Positions 1-7,186 of a stretch of DNA of 23,103 bases are shown here, one piece after another. A program made the position numbers and the translations under genes. The first letter of the stretch is position 1. Every line of letters starts with the position of its first letter. The notes beneath the pieces were generated by a model. The model had not been told where the DNA came from. It searched no databases and saw nothing but the letters and a program-made list of their open reading frames with translations. Source of the DNA: Porticoccaceae bacterium (GTDB taxonomy: Bacteria > Pseudomonadota > Gammaproteobacteria > Pseudomonadales > Porticoccaceae); the NCBI GenBank assembly GCA_003491845.1, contig DNBN01000055.1:1-23103 (forward strand). The letters run 5' to 3'.

Positions 1-201
1 CTGCTGTGACAGGGCTGCTGTTTCAATTAGGGCCTTTGCTGTGGTTATCTCAGTAAGCCCAGCTGACACCTTTGTTTTAGCTTGATATTTGGCATACTCC
101 GGTACGGCAATGCTCGCTAGGATACCAATGATGGCCACAACCACCATCAGTTCGATCAGGGTGAAACCTTTTTGTTTTTGTTGTTCTTTGATTTTTCTCA
201 T
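1..201 (-). CDS. pilA: Type IV major pilin (PilA-like), 5' part only
   Basis: The reverse strand reads an open frame of 67 codons from the ATG at 199-201 to the window edge. It starts [20 protein letters not shown], a textbook class III leader: a short basic leader of 12 residues ending in Gly12, cleavage before Phe13, Glu at mature position 5, then a hydrophobic helix to about residue 34. The rest is cut off by the window. A CGGAGA Shine-Dalgarno lies about 7 bases upstream (around 207-212). The product would be the pilus subunit, processed and N-methylated by PilD encoded at 3795. It is divergent from pilB, a common arrangement. A minor pilin or T2SS pseudopilin cannot be fully excluded without the C-terminal half, but position beside pilBCD favours the major pilin. 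A longer open frame in another register on the same strand (77-280) is only a shadow. Confidence 0.9.
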   Translation of the reverse strand, partial: MRKIKEQQKQKGFTLIELMVVVAIIGILASIAVPEYAKYQAKTKVSAGLTEITTAKALIETAALSQQ

Positions 202-428
202 TATTAATCTCCGTATTATTTAAAACATCCTTAAGCTCGAGTTCAGATTTAAAAACCGACAGGAAAGACAGAAAACACAACTTATTTAAGATCTTTACAC
301 GTCATCCTTTTTAAAACCGAGCTTTGTCTATTCATTATTAAATAGACCGTTCAAGCGTTGTTTAAAATTTACGTTTTTGCCACTTTGAGGCGATAATTTT
401 GCAAAAAAAATGATCCGATTTGTATATT

Positions 429-444
429 TGTGATGTTGATCACA
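429..444. promoter_or_regulatory. CRP/Vfr-type binding site
   Basis: The sequence is TGTGATGTTGATCACA: both TGTGA/TCACA half sites are perfect with six bases between, and the inner T and A of the extended consensus also match. The right flank is TTT. CRP-family regulators (Vfr in Pseudomonas) are known to control type IV pili. The site lies between pilA and pilB, centred at 436.5. The match is seen directly; binding by a CRP homologue is inferred. Confidence 0.7.
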
Positions 445-484
445 TTTAAAGTGCATCTTTAAGCATTTTTTAGCGCTTAGGCTT

Positions 485-490
485 GATAAT
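485..490 (+). promoter_or_regulatory. Candidate -10 element of a CRP-dependent pilB promoter
   Basis: GATAAT matches the sigma-70 -10 consensus at five of six positions. A start point about 7 bases downstream (near 497) would place the CRP-type site centre at about -60.5, essentially the class I position. No good -35 hexamer is seen, which is usual for activator-dependent promoters. If real, pilB would have a leader of about 240 bases. Inference from spacing only. Confidence 0.35.
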
Positions 491-723
491 AAGGTATGTC
501 ACTAATCAAAAAATTCTATTTTGAGCGAAAGTTAATACAGGGTTTTAGCTAAAAAAAGGGTAGTTAAGACCACAAAAGTGAAGTCAGCATCATTTTTTAT
601 TCAATAAAGAATAAATATTCATTTTTTATACTAGACTCTACCAATACTAGTACTAGATTCACGCTAAGAAACTAAGACCGTTTACAATGTAGTACTAAAA
701 CATTTACTGGAACACTGACTTTA

Positions 724-740
724 ACAACAAGGATTGTTGT
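724..740 (+). promoter_or_regulatory. Hairpin covering the pilB Shine-Dalgarno and start; CsrA/RsmA-like site
   Basis: ACAACAA (724-730) and TTGTTGT (734-740) are perfect complements, leaving GGA (731-733) as the loop. The Shine-Dalgarno AAGGA (729-733) is thus at the apex, and the first two bases of the GTG start (739-741) are in the stem. The core ACAAGGAT matches the central part of the CsrA SELEX consensus (ACARGGAU), and GGA in a short hairpin loop is the hallmark of CsrA/RsmA sites. Another GGA lies at 709-711. The structure is visible; regulation is inferred. Confidence 0.5.
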
Positions 741-2454
741 GCAGACACTTATCTCTAATACCGATGGCTTTTTTGAGCGACTCATTACTATGGGTTTGCT
801 ATCTCTCAATGAATTAGATCGTGCAATTAATCAGGCGACTACGGATGATGTGCCGCTAGTAAGGTATTTATGCCAACAGGGTTTGGTCGATGAAAAGCAT
901 CTTGCACAAGCAATTAGTCAAGAGTTAGCCATTGAGTTATTTGACCTAGATCAACACACACCGACAGACAGATCCGTATCTTTAATTGACCGCGACCTAT
1001 TCTGTGAGCATTTAGTGCTACCACTGTTCATTAGAGATAATCAACTATTTATTGCAACACCTGACCCTTTTGAAACCACTATTTGGGACCAACTTAGATT
1101 TAACATGCAAATGCCGATAGTACCTGTAGTAGTAGAATACTCAAAAATCATAGGTATGCGCGCTAAATGGCTCAATAACAAAGTACAAGCGTTGTCTGAT
1201 TCACTTAATATTAGACCTGAGGAATATGCTGTAAAAGAGGATACAGCAAGCTTTACACTCACTGAAGAGCAAAACCTAGATAGCGAAGCTCCGATAGTAC
1301 GATTTTTAAATCGGATGATCTCAGCGGCAATTGAAGCAAAGGCTTCAGATATACATTTTGAGCCCTATGACAAGCACTTTCGTGTGCGCTTTAGAATTGA
1401 TGGTATTCTTAGAGATATTTTCAGCCCGCCATCGAGTTGGAGCTCGCGCATAGCTTCTCGAATAAAGATTATGGCAGATTTAGATATTACGGAGCGGAGA
1501 ATTCCTCAAGATGGTCGTATTAGAGTGTCTCCAGATGGTCTGAACCTAGTGGATTTACGGGTGAACACATTACCATTGCAGTTTGGCGAAAAAATTGTCA
1601 TGCGGGTACTGGATGCATCAATCACAACCTTAGGTATTGACGAGCTTGGTTATGAAGATGACCAACGTATCGCTTACCTAACATTGCTTAACAAACCTCA
1701 AGGAATGATACTAGTTACAGGCCCTACCGGTAGCGGTAAGACTGTGTCTCTTTATACCGGCCTTGGCATTTTAAATACCGATGAGCGTAATATTTCAACC
1801 GCGGAAGATCCTGTGGAAATTAATATTTCTGGCATTAATCAGACGCAGATAAACCCCAAAGCTGGATATGATTTTCCCACTGCGATGCGAGCATTTTTAC
1901 GCCAAGATCCTGATGTGATTATGGTAGGAGAAATACGTGACCTGGAAACTGCTGAAATCGCTGTAAAAGCAGCACAAACTGGTCATCTGGTGCTCTCAAC
2001 ACTGCATACGAATAGTAGCACCGAAACCCTTAATCGTCTTTTAAACATGGGCCTATCCACCTTTAATGTAGCAACCTCTGTATCGTTAATTATAGCCCAG
2101 CGCTTAGCAAGAAAACTGTGCACAAATTGTCGTCATACCATAGGTAAACTGCCTGCAGAGGTGCTTGGTGAAGAAGGCTTGACCGATATTGGCATTGACC
2201 CAGAAAAGTTTACATTATTCCAAGCCGTTGGCTGTGATCAATGTGTTCAAGGTTACTCAGGACGCGTGGGAATCTATGAAACCTTGGTGATTACTCCGGA
2301 GATATCTTCGATTATTTTAAGCGGAGGCAGCGCCACAGACATTTTATACAGCGCCCAGCAGCAAGGTTTTAGAACCATGCGAACATCAGCATTACGTAAA
2401 GTCGTCTCAGGCATTATTAGCATGGAGGAGGCTAACCGAATAACAACAAATTAA
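739..2454 (+). CDS. pilB: Type IV pilus extension ATPase PilB
   Basis: This 571-residue protein matches the PilB/GspE secretion ATPase family, about the length of Pseudomonas PilB. It hydrolyses ATP on the cytoplasmic side of the inner membrane to drive pilin polymerisation. An N-terminal T2SSE_N-type domain fills roughly the first 150 residues. The ATPase domain follows with Walker A GPTGSGKT (328-335), an Asp-box/Walker B region RQDPDVIMVGEIRD (388-401), and a His-box around STLHTN. Two cysteine pairs, CTNC (461-464) and CDQC (499-502), form the zinc-binding tetracysteine typical of PilB. The start is GTG at 739 with AAGGA five bases upstream; the next in-frame ATG (790) lacks a good ribosome site. 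It is first in a rightward run with pilC and pilD, 61 bases before pilC. PilB rather than the retraction ATPase PilT is indicated by the N-terminal domain and the cysteines. Confidence 0.96.
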   Translation: MQTLISNTDGFFERLITMGLLSLNELDRAINQATTDDVPLVRYLCQQGLVDEKHLAQAISQELAIELFDLDQHTPTDRSVSLIDRDLFCEHLVLPLFIRDNQLFIATPDPFETTIWDQLRFNMQMPIVPVVVEYSKIIGMRAKWLNNKVQALSDSLNIRPEEYAVKEDTASFTLTEEQNLDSEAPIVRFLNRMISAAIEAKASDIHFEPYDKHFRVRFRIDGILRDIFSPPSSWSSRIASRIKIMADLDITERRIPQDGRIRVSPDGLNLVDLRVNTLPLQFGEKIVMRVLDASITTLGIDELGYEDDQRIAYLTLLNKPQGMILVTGPTGSGKTVSLYTGLGILNTDERNISTAEDPVEINISGINQTQINPKAGYDFPTAMRAFLRQDPDVIMVGEIRDLETAEIAVKAAQTGHLVLSTLHTNSSTETLNRLLNMGLSTFNVATSVSLIIAQRLARKLCTNCRHTIGKLPAEVLGEEGLTDIGIDPEKFTLFQAVGCDQCVQGYSGRVGIYETLVITPEISSIILSGGSATDILYSAQQQGFRTMRTSALRKVVSGIISMEEANRITTN

Positions 2455-2515
2455 GGCTCTAAAACAATAACGTTGAACAACATAATAAAAATTTGCGAAC
2501 AACTAGGATAAAAAA

Positions 2516-3733
2516 ATGTCTGAAAATACAAACCCTACTTTTGTTTACCACGGATTTGACCGTAAATTAGAAAGCATAAACGGCAATATGCAAGCTGAAA
2601 ACATCAATATTGCCCGAGCTCAAATACAAGCGCTTGGCATCTCGGTGGAGAGTATCAAAGCAAAACCAATTTTCAACTTTAACCTAATTACTCGAAAACA
2701 ACTAACAGCAGATGAATTAATGATATTTTCACGGCAACTCTCTACCATGCTGAAAGCCAATTTGTCATTAATTCATGCTCTGGATGTCGCCGCACTGAGT
2801 GCTGAGAAACCCCATATTAAGCAATTCGTCCTATCACTAAAATCCGAATTAGCCGCTGGAAATAGCTTTAGTGCTACCCTAAAAAATCGTCCAGAAGTAT
2901 TTAATGACCTCTACTGTAATCTGATCAGTGCTGGAGAGACCACTGGTAACCTCGACACTATTCTTGATCGTATTGCGACCTCCCAAGAAAAAACCCAGCA
3001 GCTTAAATCTTCTGTTAAAAAAGCTCTGACCTATCCCATAACGGTATTAATAGTTGCCTGCATTGTGGTGTCAGTATTATTGATAAAGATTGTACCTAGC
3101 TTTGAATCGACTTTTAATGGCATGGGTGCCGAATTGCCGCAATTCACACAGCTGGTCGTTAGGCTATCTGAGCTAGCCCAAAGCAACGGGCTTTTGGTAG
3201 TTGCATTAACTGGGCTAATAATGACGTTATTTAGCGTAGCATTTAAAAAATCTCAGCGCGTTACCTACTATGTTGATAAGCTAGCTCTGCATGTTCCTAT
3301 TATTGGAAAGATACTGTTGTTAGCTGCAGTCTCTCGTTTTGCACGAACATTAGCAACCACCTATGGGTCTGGCATACCCATGTTGGGCGCTTTAGAAGCC
3401 TCAGGAAAAGCTGCAGGTAATCGCTATATTATCAAAGCAATTGAGGATGTGGCCTCTAACGTTAGTCAGGGCAGTCTTTTAGGTAACGCTTTGCATGAAA
3501 ATGGTAATTTCCCCCCCCTGTTGATCCAACTAGCCAAAGTAGGGGAGGAAGCCGGAGAGTTAGAGGAAATGATTAACAAGGCCGCAGAGACCTATGAGAG
3601 GTCAGTGGATGACGCAGTCAGTGCAATGACCTCTGCTCTTGAACCAATTACAATGTCGTTTGTGGCGGTCGTTATTGGTGGTGTAATGGTGGCCATGTAC
3701 CTGCCTATATTTAAGCTTGGTTCAGTACTATAG
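2516..3733 (+). CDS. pilC: Type IV pilus inner-membrane platform protein PilC
   Basis: This 405-residue protein belongs to the PilC/GspF family, the polytopic platform that couples the PilB ATPase to pilin assembly. Two T2SSF repeats are visible: the first begins near FSRQLSTMLKANLSL (about 71-85), the second near SRFARTLATTYGSGIPM (about 273-289). Membrane segments lie at about 172-194, 224-243 and 379-399. The ATG at 2516 follows TAGGA with 7 bases between, mostly an A run. Length and domain order are normal for the family. A run of eight C residues at 3511-3518 encodes part of Phe-Pro-Pro-Leu (332-335); slippage there would remove the last 70 or so residues, including the C-terminal membrane segment. 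A T2SS GspF is possible in principle, but the pilA/B/D neighbours make PilC very likely. Confidence 0.96.
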   Translation: MSENTNPTFVYHGFDRKLESINGNMQAENINIARAQIQALGISVESIKAKPIFNFNLITRKQLTADELMIFSRQLSTMLKANLSLIHALDVAALSAEKPHIKQFVLSLKSELAAGNSFSATLKNRPEVFNDLYCNLISAGETTGNLDTILDRIATSQEKTQQLKSSVKKALTYPITVLIVACIVVSVLLIKIVPSFESTFNGMGAELPQFTQLVVRLSELAQSNGLLVVALTGLIMTLFSVAFKKSQRVTYYVDKLALHVPIIGKILLLAAVSRFARTLATTYGSGIPMLGALEASGKAAGNRYIIKAIEDVASNVSQGSLLGNALHENGNFPPLLIQLAKVGEEAGELEEMINKAAETYERSVDDAVSAMTSALEPITMSFVAVVIGGVMVAMYLPIFKLGSVL

Positions 3734-3758
3734 AATATACAGGCATGCTCAGCCCATT

Positions 3759-3776
3759 GCAGATTACAGTATCTGC
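3759..3776 (+). repeat. Small inverted repeat before pilD
   Basis: GCAGAT (3759-3764) and ATCTGC (3771-3776) are perfect complements with a six-base loop, in the 61-base pilC-pilD spacer just upstream of the pilD AGGA site (3783-3786). A short T run follows at 3789-3794, but the stem is weak, so a terminator is not claimed. Confidence 0.35.
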
Positions 3777-3794
3777 TGATTTAGGACTCTTTTT

Positions 3795-4670
3795 ATGACT
3801 TTATTCTTATCTAATAATGTCCCCTTTGAGGTAGTTATTGCCGCCGTGTTTATCTTTGGTTTGGTAATTGGTAGTTTTTTAAATGTGGTTATTTTAAGGC
3901 TACCTACTCAGCTTTATGCGACCTGGAAAGCTGATTCTGCAGCTTTTTTAGGTATAGAAAATATGGCGAAAGATGAATATCAGGAAACATTACTTTGGCC
4001 CTCTTCGCGGTGTCCTACATGTCGAGTGTCAATTAAACCCTGGCATAATATTCCCCTGCTTAGCTACCTACTTTTGCGTGGACAATGCGGTAATTGCCAA
4101 ACCAAAATATCCTTGCAATATCCAGTAATAGAGCTGGTAACTGGTATTTTATTAGCAACAACAGCCTACCATTATGGTCTGCAAAGCAGCACGATTTACG
4201 CAATAATTTTTACTCTTTTACTAGTTTCTCTTGCAGGTATAGATTTCAACGAAAAATTACTACCCGATCAAATAACCTTGCCCCTACTTTGGCTGGGCTT
4301 GCTGGCTAATCTGGAAGGTACCTTTGTCAGTCTATCTGATTCTGTTATTGGTGCTATGGTAGGGTATTTGTTTTTATGGGCTATTTACTGGCTATTTAAA
4401 CTACTGACCGGTAAAGAAGGTATGGGTTATGGCGATTTTAAGCTGTTAGCGGCGTTGGGTGCTTGGCTTGGCTGGCAAATGTTACCACTGGTGGTATTAA
4501 TATCTAGCAGTATAGGCGCCATGATCGGAATTTTAATGATATTGGTGACCAAGCAAGGACGCGATACACAGATACCCTTTGGCCCATTTCTAGCTTTTGC
4601 AGGCTGGATTGCAATGCTGTGGGGCGAGGGTATTAAAGAAAACTATTTATCCATGGTTGGTTTACTTTAA
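3795..4670 (+). CDS. pilD: Prepilin leader peptidase/N-methyltransferase PilD
   Basis: The 291-residue protein is a type IV prepilin peptidase, an inner-membrane aspartic protease that cuts pilin leaders after Gly and methylates the new N-terminal Phe. The N-terminal methyltransferase-type domain has the zinc-binding cysteines C73xxC76 and C98xxC101. The two catalytic aspartates are Asp150 (GIDFNEKLLPD) and Asp214 in the GxGD-type motif GYGDFK. Several hydrophobic segments fit the usual multi-pass topology; length matches Pseudomonas PilD (290). The ATG at 3795 has AGGA eight bases upstream. It lies 61 bases after pilC and 30 before coaE. It should process the pilin encoded at 1-201 and, if present elsewhere, T2SS pseudopilins. 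Confidence 0.97.
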   Translation: MTLFLSNNVPFEVVIAAVFIFGLVIGSFLNVVILRLPTQLYATWKADSAAFLGIENMAKDEYQETLLWPSSRCPTCRVSIKPWHNIPLLSYLLLRGQCGNCQTKISLQYPVIELVTGILLATTAYHYGLQSSTIYAIIFTLLLVSLAGIDFNEKLLPDQITLPLLWLGLLANLEGTFVSLSDSVIGAMVGYLFLWAIYWLFKLLTGKEGMGYGDFKLLAALGAWLGWQMLPLVVLISSSIGAMIGILMILVTKQGRDTQIPFGPFLAFAGWIAMLWGEGIKENYLSMVGLL

Positions 4671-4700
4671 ACTCAGAATCTACGAAAACAACTTTATGGA

Positions 4701-5330
4701 ATGATGATTGTGACTAAAAGCCCCTTTATTATTGGTCTAACTGGTGGTATTGGCAGTGGTAAAAGTACAGTTGCGTCCCATTTTGAGGCCTTAGGCATTG
4801 TCAGTGTGGACGCAGATCAAGCATCAAGAGCGGTTGTAGCACCAGGTATGCCAGCACTGATTGATATTGCAGAACACTTTGGTAATACCATTTTAACCGC
4901 TAATGGTGAGCTCAACCGAGCAAAACTCCGAGGGCTTATTTTTAGCTGCAAAGAAGAAAAAACATGGCTAGAACGCTTATTGCATCCATTGATTCGGACC
5001 TGGATTATGGATCAATTATGTCAGGCTCAAGGGCCCTATGTTATGTTAGAGTCGCCATTATTATTTGAAACCGACCAACATCTTCTGGTTGACTATGTAC
5101 TGCTCGTTGATATCCCCATTGAATTACAACGTCAGAGGGCAGCGACTCGTGATGGAACAACAGCAGAACAGATACAGTCTATTATTGACAGCCAAATGCC
5201 GCGCGAAGAAAAGCGACACAGAGCTCAGTGGATCTTTGATAATACTCTTGATCAGGATACCATAGCACCGCGTGTAAATTCTTTACACCAGGTGTTCTTA
5301 GACCGTTCCAAACAAAATATAAAGGAGTAA
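4701..5330 (+). CDS. coaE: Dephospho-CoA kinase
   Basis: The protein (209 residues from the first ATG) is CoaE, which phosphorylates the 3'-OH of the dephospho-CoA ribose, the last step of CoA synthesis. The P-loop GGIGSGKS is at 15-22, followed by VDADQASRAVV, the substrate-site region of the family; the central lid region has RQRAATRDG. Length matches E. coli CoaE (206). The start is uncertain: ATG at 4701, ATG at 4704 and GTG at 4710 are all in frame, and the only purine-rich signal (GGA at 4698-4700) best suits the GTG, giving MTKSPFIIGLTGG. Downstream yacG starts three bases after the stop, its ribosome site lying inside coaE. The pilD-coaE-yacG order is conserved in many gammaproteobacteria without a known functional link to pili. 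Confidence 0.96.
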   Translation: MMIVTKSPFIIGLTGGIGSGKSTVASHFEALGIVSVDADQASRAVVAPGMPALIDIAEHFGNTILTANGELNRAKLRGLIFSCKEEKTWLERLLHPLIRTWIMDQLCQAQGPYVMLESPLLFETDQHLLVDYVLLVDIPIELQRQRAATRDGTTAEQIQSIIDSQMPREEKRHRAQWIFDNTLDQDTIAPRVNSLHQVFLDRSKQNIKE

Positions 5331-5333
5331 CTG

Positions 5334-5525
5334 ATGACAACAACCGTGCAATGTCCCTCCTGTAATACTAAGGTTAGCTGGGTTGCTAAAAACACTCACC
5401 GACCGTTCTGCTCGCAGCGATGCCAACAAATTGATTTTGGAGATTGGGCTACAGAAAGTTTTAGTATTGCCGGAGATCCAACATTGGATTTGGCTTCGTT
5501 AGACACAGAAGACATGGATAGTTAA
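5334..5525 (+). CDS. yacG: DNA gyrase inhibitor YacG (zinc protein)
   Basis: This 63-residue protein matches YacG in size (65 in E. coli) and pattern: four zinc-binding cysteines C7xxC10 and C26xxxC30, with the conserved HRPFCSQRC and IDFGDWA segments, then an acidic tail. In E. coli YacG binds the GyrB C-terminal region and blocks DNA binding by gyrase. AAGGAG (5322-5327) lies six bases before the ATG, overlapping the end of coaE, so the two are probably translationally coupled. It is the last gene of the rightward run; its stop is 10 bases from that of the convergent mutT. Confidence 0.95.
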   Translation: MTTTVQCPSCNTKVSWVAKNTHRPFCSQRCQQIDFGDWATESFSIAGDPTLDLASLDTEDMDS

Positions 5526-5535
5526 TAGATTGACT

Positions 5536-5976
5536 CTACGGGTAAAGTAATCGCTCTAAAATCGGCGTATTAGCTGCCGGAAATCGGTACTCTTGGAGCT
5601 GATTTAAATGGACCCATCGAATCTCCTGCCCTTCTCGTCCTTTGGCTGTACCATTAAATGCGGTCACTGACCAAATATTTAGCACTACCTTTTTATCCCC
5701 ATAATCATGTTCAACCACCATCAGAGGCTCAGCCACTGTTATGGCGATATCAAGTTCTTCTTTGAGTTCTCTAAACAGTGCTTGACGCTGTGTCTCAAGA
5801 GATTCGATCTTGCCACCAGGAAATTCCCAAAGACCACCCTGATGAAGGTGCTCGCCACGCCGAGAAATCAACAGTGTAGATTCATCACGACCATCATAAA
5901 TTACTCCAGCAACCACTTGAATAGGTGCAGCGGGGTTCTGACTGCTGATAGGACTATTAAGTTCTGTACTCGGCAT
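5536..5976 (-). CDS. mutT: 8-oxo-dGTP diphosphatase MutT (Nudix hydrolase)
   Basis: This is a Nudix hydrolase that cleanses 8-oxo-dGTP from the nucleotide pool. The Nudix box is complete: GGKIESLE, seven residues, RELKEELDI, with Asp where the consensus usually has Gly near the end. The preceding SRRGEHLHQGGLWEFPGG is characteristic of MutT. The open frame extends up to a GTG at 6036, but that would overlap argJ by 80 bases. I chose the ATG at 5976, giving 146 residues and a 20-base overlap with argJ; in-frame ATGs at 5988 and 5994 are also possible, and none has a clear Shine-Dalgarno, suggesting coupling to argJ. Pseudomonas MutT carries a C-terminal ThiE-like domain; here the protein ends after the Nudix domain. 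It is the last gene of the leftward run. Confidence 0.92.
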   Translation of the reverse strand: MPSTELNSPISSQNPAAPIQVVAGVIYDGRDESTLLISRRGEHLHQGGLWEFPGGKIESLETQRQALFRELKEELDIAITVAEPLMVVEHDYGDKKVVLNIWSVTAFNGTAKGREGQEIRWVHLNQLQEYRFPAANTPILERLLYP

Positions 5977-7162
5977 TAATTCGCACATAGTCATAGGTAA
6001 GGTCAGTGGTCCAAACAGTTGCACTGTGGTTACCACGGTTGAGGCGAACAGTAATGGTTATATCTTCTGGTTGCATCGCCCGCTGTCCATCGGCCTCAGT
6101 GTAACTAGGAGCGCGCGCGCCTTGATCAGCTATTAGCACATCATTAAGTAGTATCTGCACCTGATCGACATCCAAGTTATCAATCCCGGCACGACCAATA
6201 GCCGCTAAAATTCGACCCCAATTAGGATCTGAGGCTGACAAAGCGGTTTTTACCAAGGGCGATTCAGCGATGGTGTAGGCCACCTGTAGTGCTTCAGATT
6301 CATCTAGTGCACCCTCAATAGCCACAGAGACAAACTTACTTGCACCTTCGCCATCACGAATGATTGCCTGTGCAAGTTGAATAAAAATATCTGTTAAATG
6401 CCCAACGAAGCTCTCAAAGGTATCTTCATCGATAACAACACCACTGGCGCCTGTGGCCACAAGTACCACAGAATCATTGGTAGATGTATCACTATCCACA
6501 GTGATGCGATTAAAGGACTTGTCGCAGGCCAGGCGCAGCGCACGATGCAGAAGCTCATTATCTATCTTCGCATCGGTAGCTATGTAGGCAAGCATGGTGG
6601 CCATATTAGGTTTGATCATGCCAGACCCTTTGGCTATTCCTGTGATGGTAATCGGTCGATCCTGTCCATATTGCAAACTACTGCCTTTGGCACGGGTATC
6701 AGTAGTTAAAATTCCTTGAGCAGCATCAAACCAGCCAGTCTCACTGAGATCATTAAAGGCGCTGGGTAACCCGGCGACCAGTGTGTCTATGGGTAATGGC
6801 TCACCGATAACGCCTGTTGAAAATGGCAAAACAGAACTAACGTCAACATCGGCTAGCAAGGCCATTTCACGACACGTCCTTAAGGCATTTTGTATACCTT
6901 GGGCGCCAGTGCCTGCATTGGCATTTCCGGTATTAGTAACCAAATATCTAGGCACATGTTGATCCAAATGTTTTTTACACAGTGTGACCGGCGCGGCACA
7001 AAAAGCATTTTGGGTAAATAAAGCAGCAACAGAACTTCCATGAGCGATTTCCATAATCACTACGTCAGATCGTCCCAGTGTTTTAATTCCGGCGCTAGTG
7101 GTGCCTAACTTGAATCCAGCGACTGGATGCATGGGCGGAAAATTGTGTTGACCTGTGGCCAT
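5957..7162 (-). CDS. argJ: Bifunctional glutamate N-acetyltransferase/amino-acid acetyltransferase ArgJ
   Basis: The 401-residue protein is ArgJ, which transfers the acetyl group from N-acetylornithine to glutamate in the cyclic arginine pathway. It is made as a precursor that cleaves itself: the conserved KGSGMIKPNMATMLAY holds the cleavage site between Ala188 and the nucleophile Thr189, and the oxyanion-hole segment STGVIGE (about 115-121) is present. The ATG at 7162 is well supported by a strong AGGAGG site five bases upstream (about 7168-7173). It lies 24 bases after secA and overlaps mutT. The same secA-argJ-mutT neighbourhood occurs in Pseudomonas. Whether it also acts as acetyl-CoA:glutamate acetyltransferase cannot be decided from sequence alone. 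Confidence 0.96.
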   Translation of the reverse strand: MATGQHNFPPMHPVAGFKLGTTSAGIKTLGRSDVVIMEIAHGSSVAALFTQNAFCAAPVTLCKKHLDQHVPRYLVTNTGNANAGTGAQGIQNALRTCREMALLADVDVSSVLPFSTGVIGEPLPIDTLVAGLPSAFNDLSETGWFDAAQGILTTDTRAKGSSLQYGQDRPITITGIAKGSGMIKPNMATMLAYIATDAKIDNELLHRALRLACDKSFNRITVDSDTSTNDSVVLVATGASGVVIDEDTFESFVGHLTDIFIQLAQAIIRDGEGASKFVSVAIEGALDESEALQVAYTIAESPLVKTALSASDPNWGRILAAIGRAGIDNLDVDQVQILLNDVLIADQGARAPSYTEADGQRAMQPEDITITVRLNRGNHSATVWTTDLTYDYVRINAEYRT

Positions 7163-7186
7163 AAAAACCTCCTTTCGTTGGGCCGC

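Larger units (their letters stand above)
202..738. other. Divergent pilA-pilB intergenic spacer
   Basis: This 537-base stretch carries no convincing gene. It is strongly AT-rich. It contains a perfect CRP/Vfr-like site (429-444), a -10-like element (485-490), three copies of the hexamer TACTAG (629-634, 645-650, 651-656) and a hairpin that overlaps the pilB ribosome binding site (724-740). An IHF-like match (AATCAA, four bases, TT) lies around 504-515 but misses the last consensus base. I looked for a sigma-54 element (GG, ten bases, GC) within about 160 bases upstream of pilA on the reverse strand and found none, so the pilA promoter is not located. Confidence 0.7.

Noticed and set aside
202..360. 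Sigma-54 promoter for pilA
   Set aside because: No GG-N10-GC arrangement was found on the reverse strand between the pilA start and about 360.
496..552. An 18-codon open frame in the pilA-pilB spacer (ATG at 496)
   Set aside because: The purine-rich AAGG is only one base from the ATG, too close for a normal start, the peptide is very short, and the predicted transcript start falls on it.
6398..6709. A 103-codon open frame antisense to argJ
   Set aside because: It is explained by the argJ coding sequence on the other strand; no ribosome site or recognisable domain.
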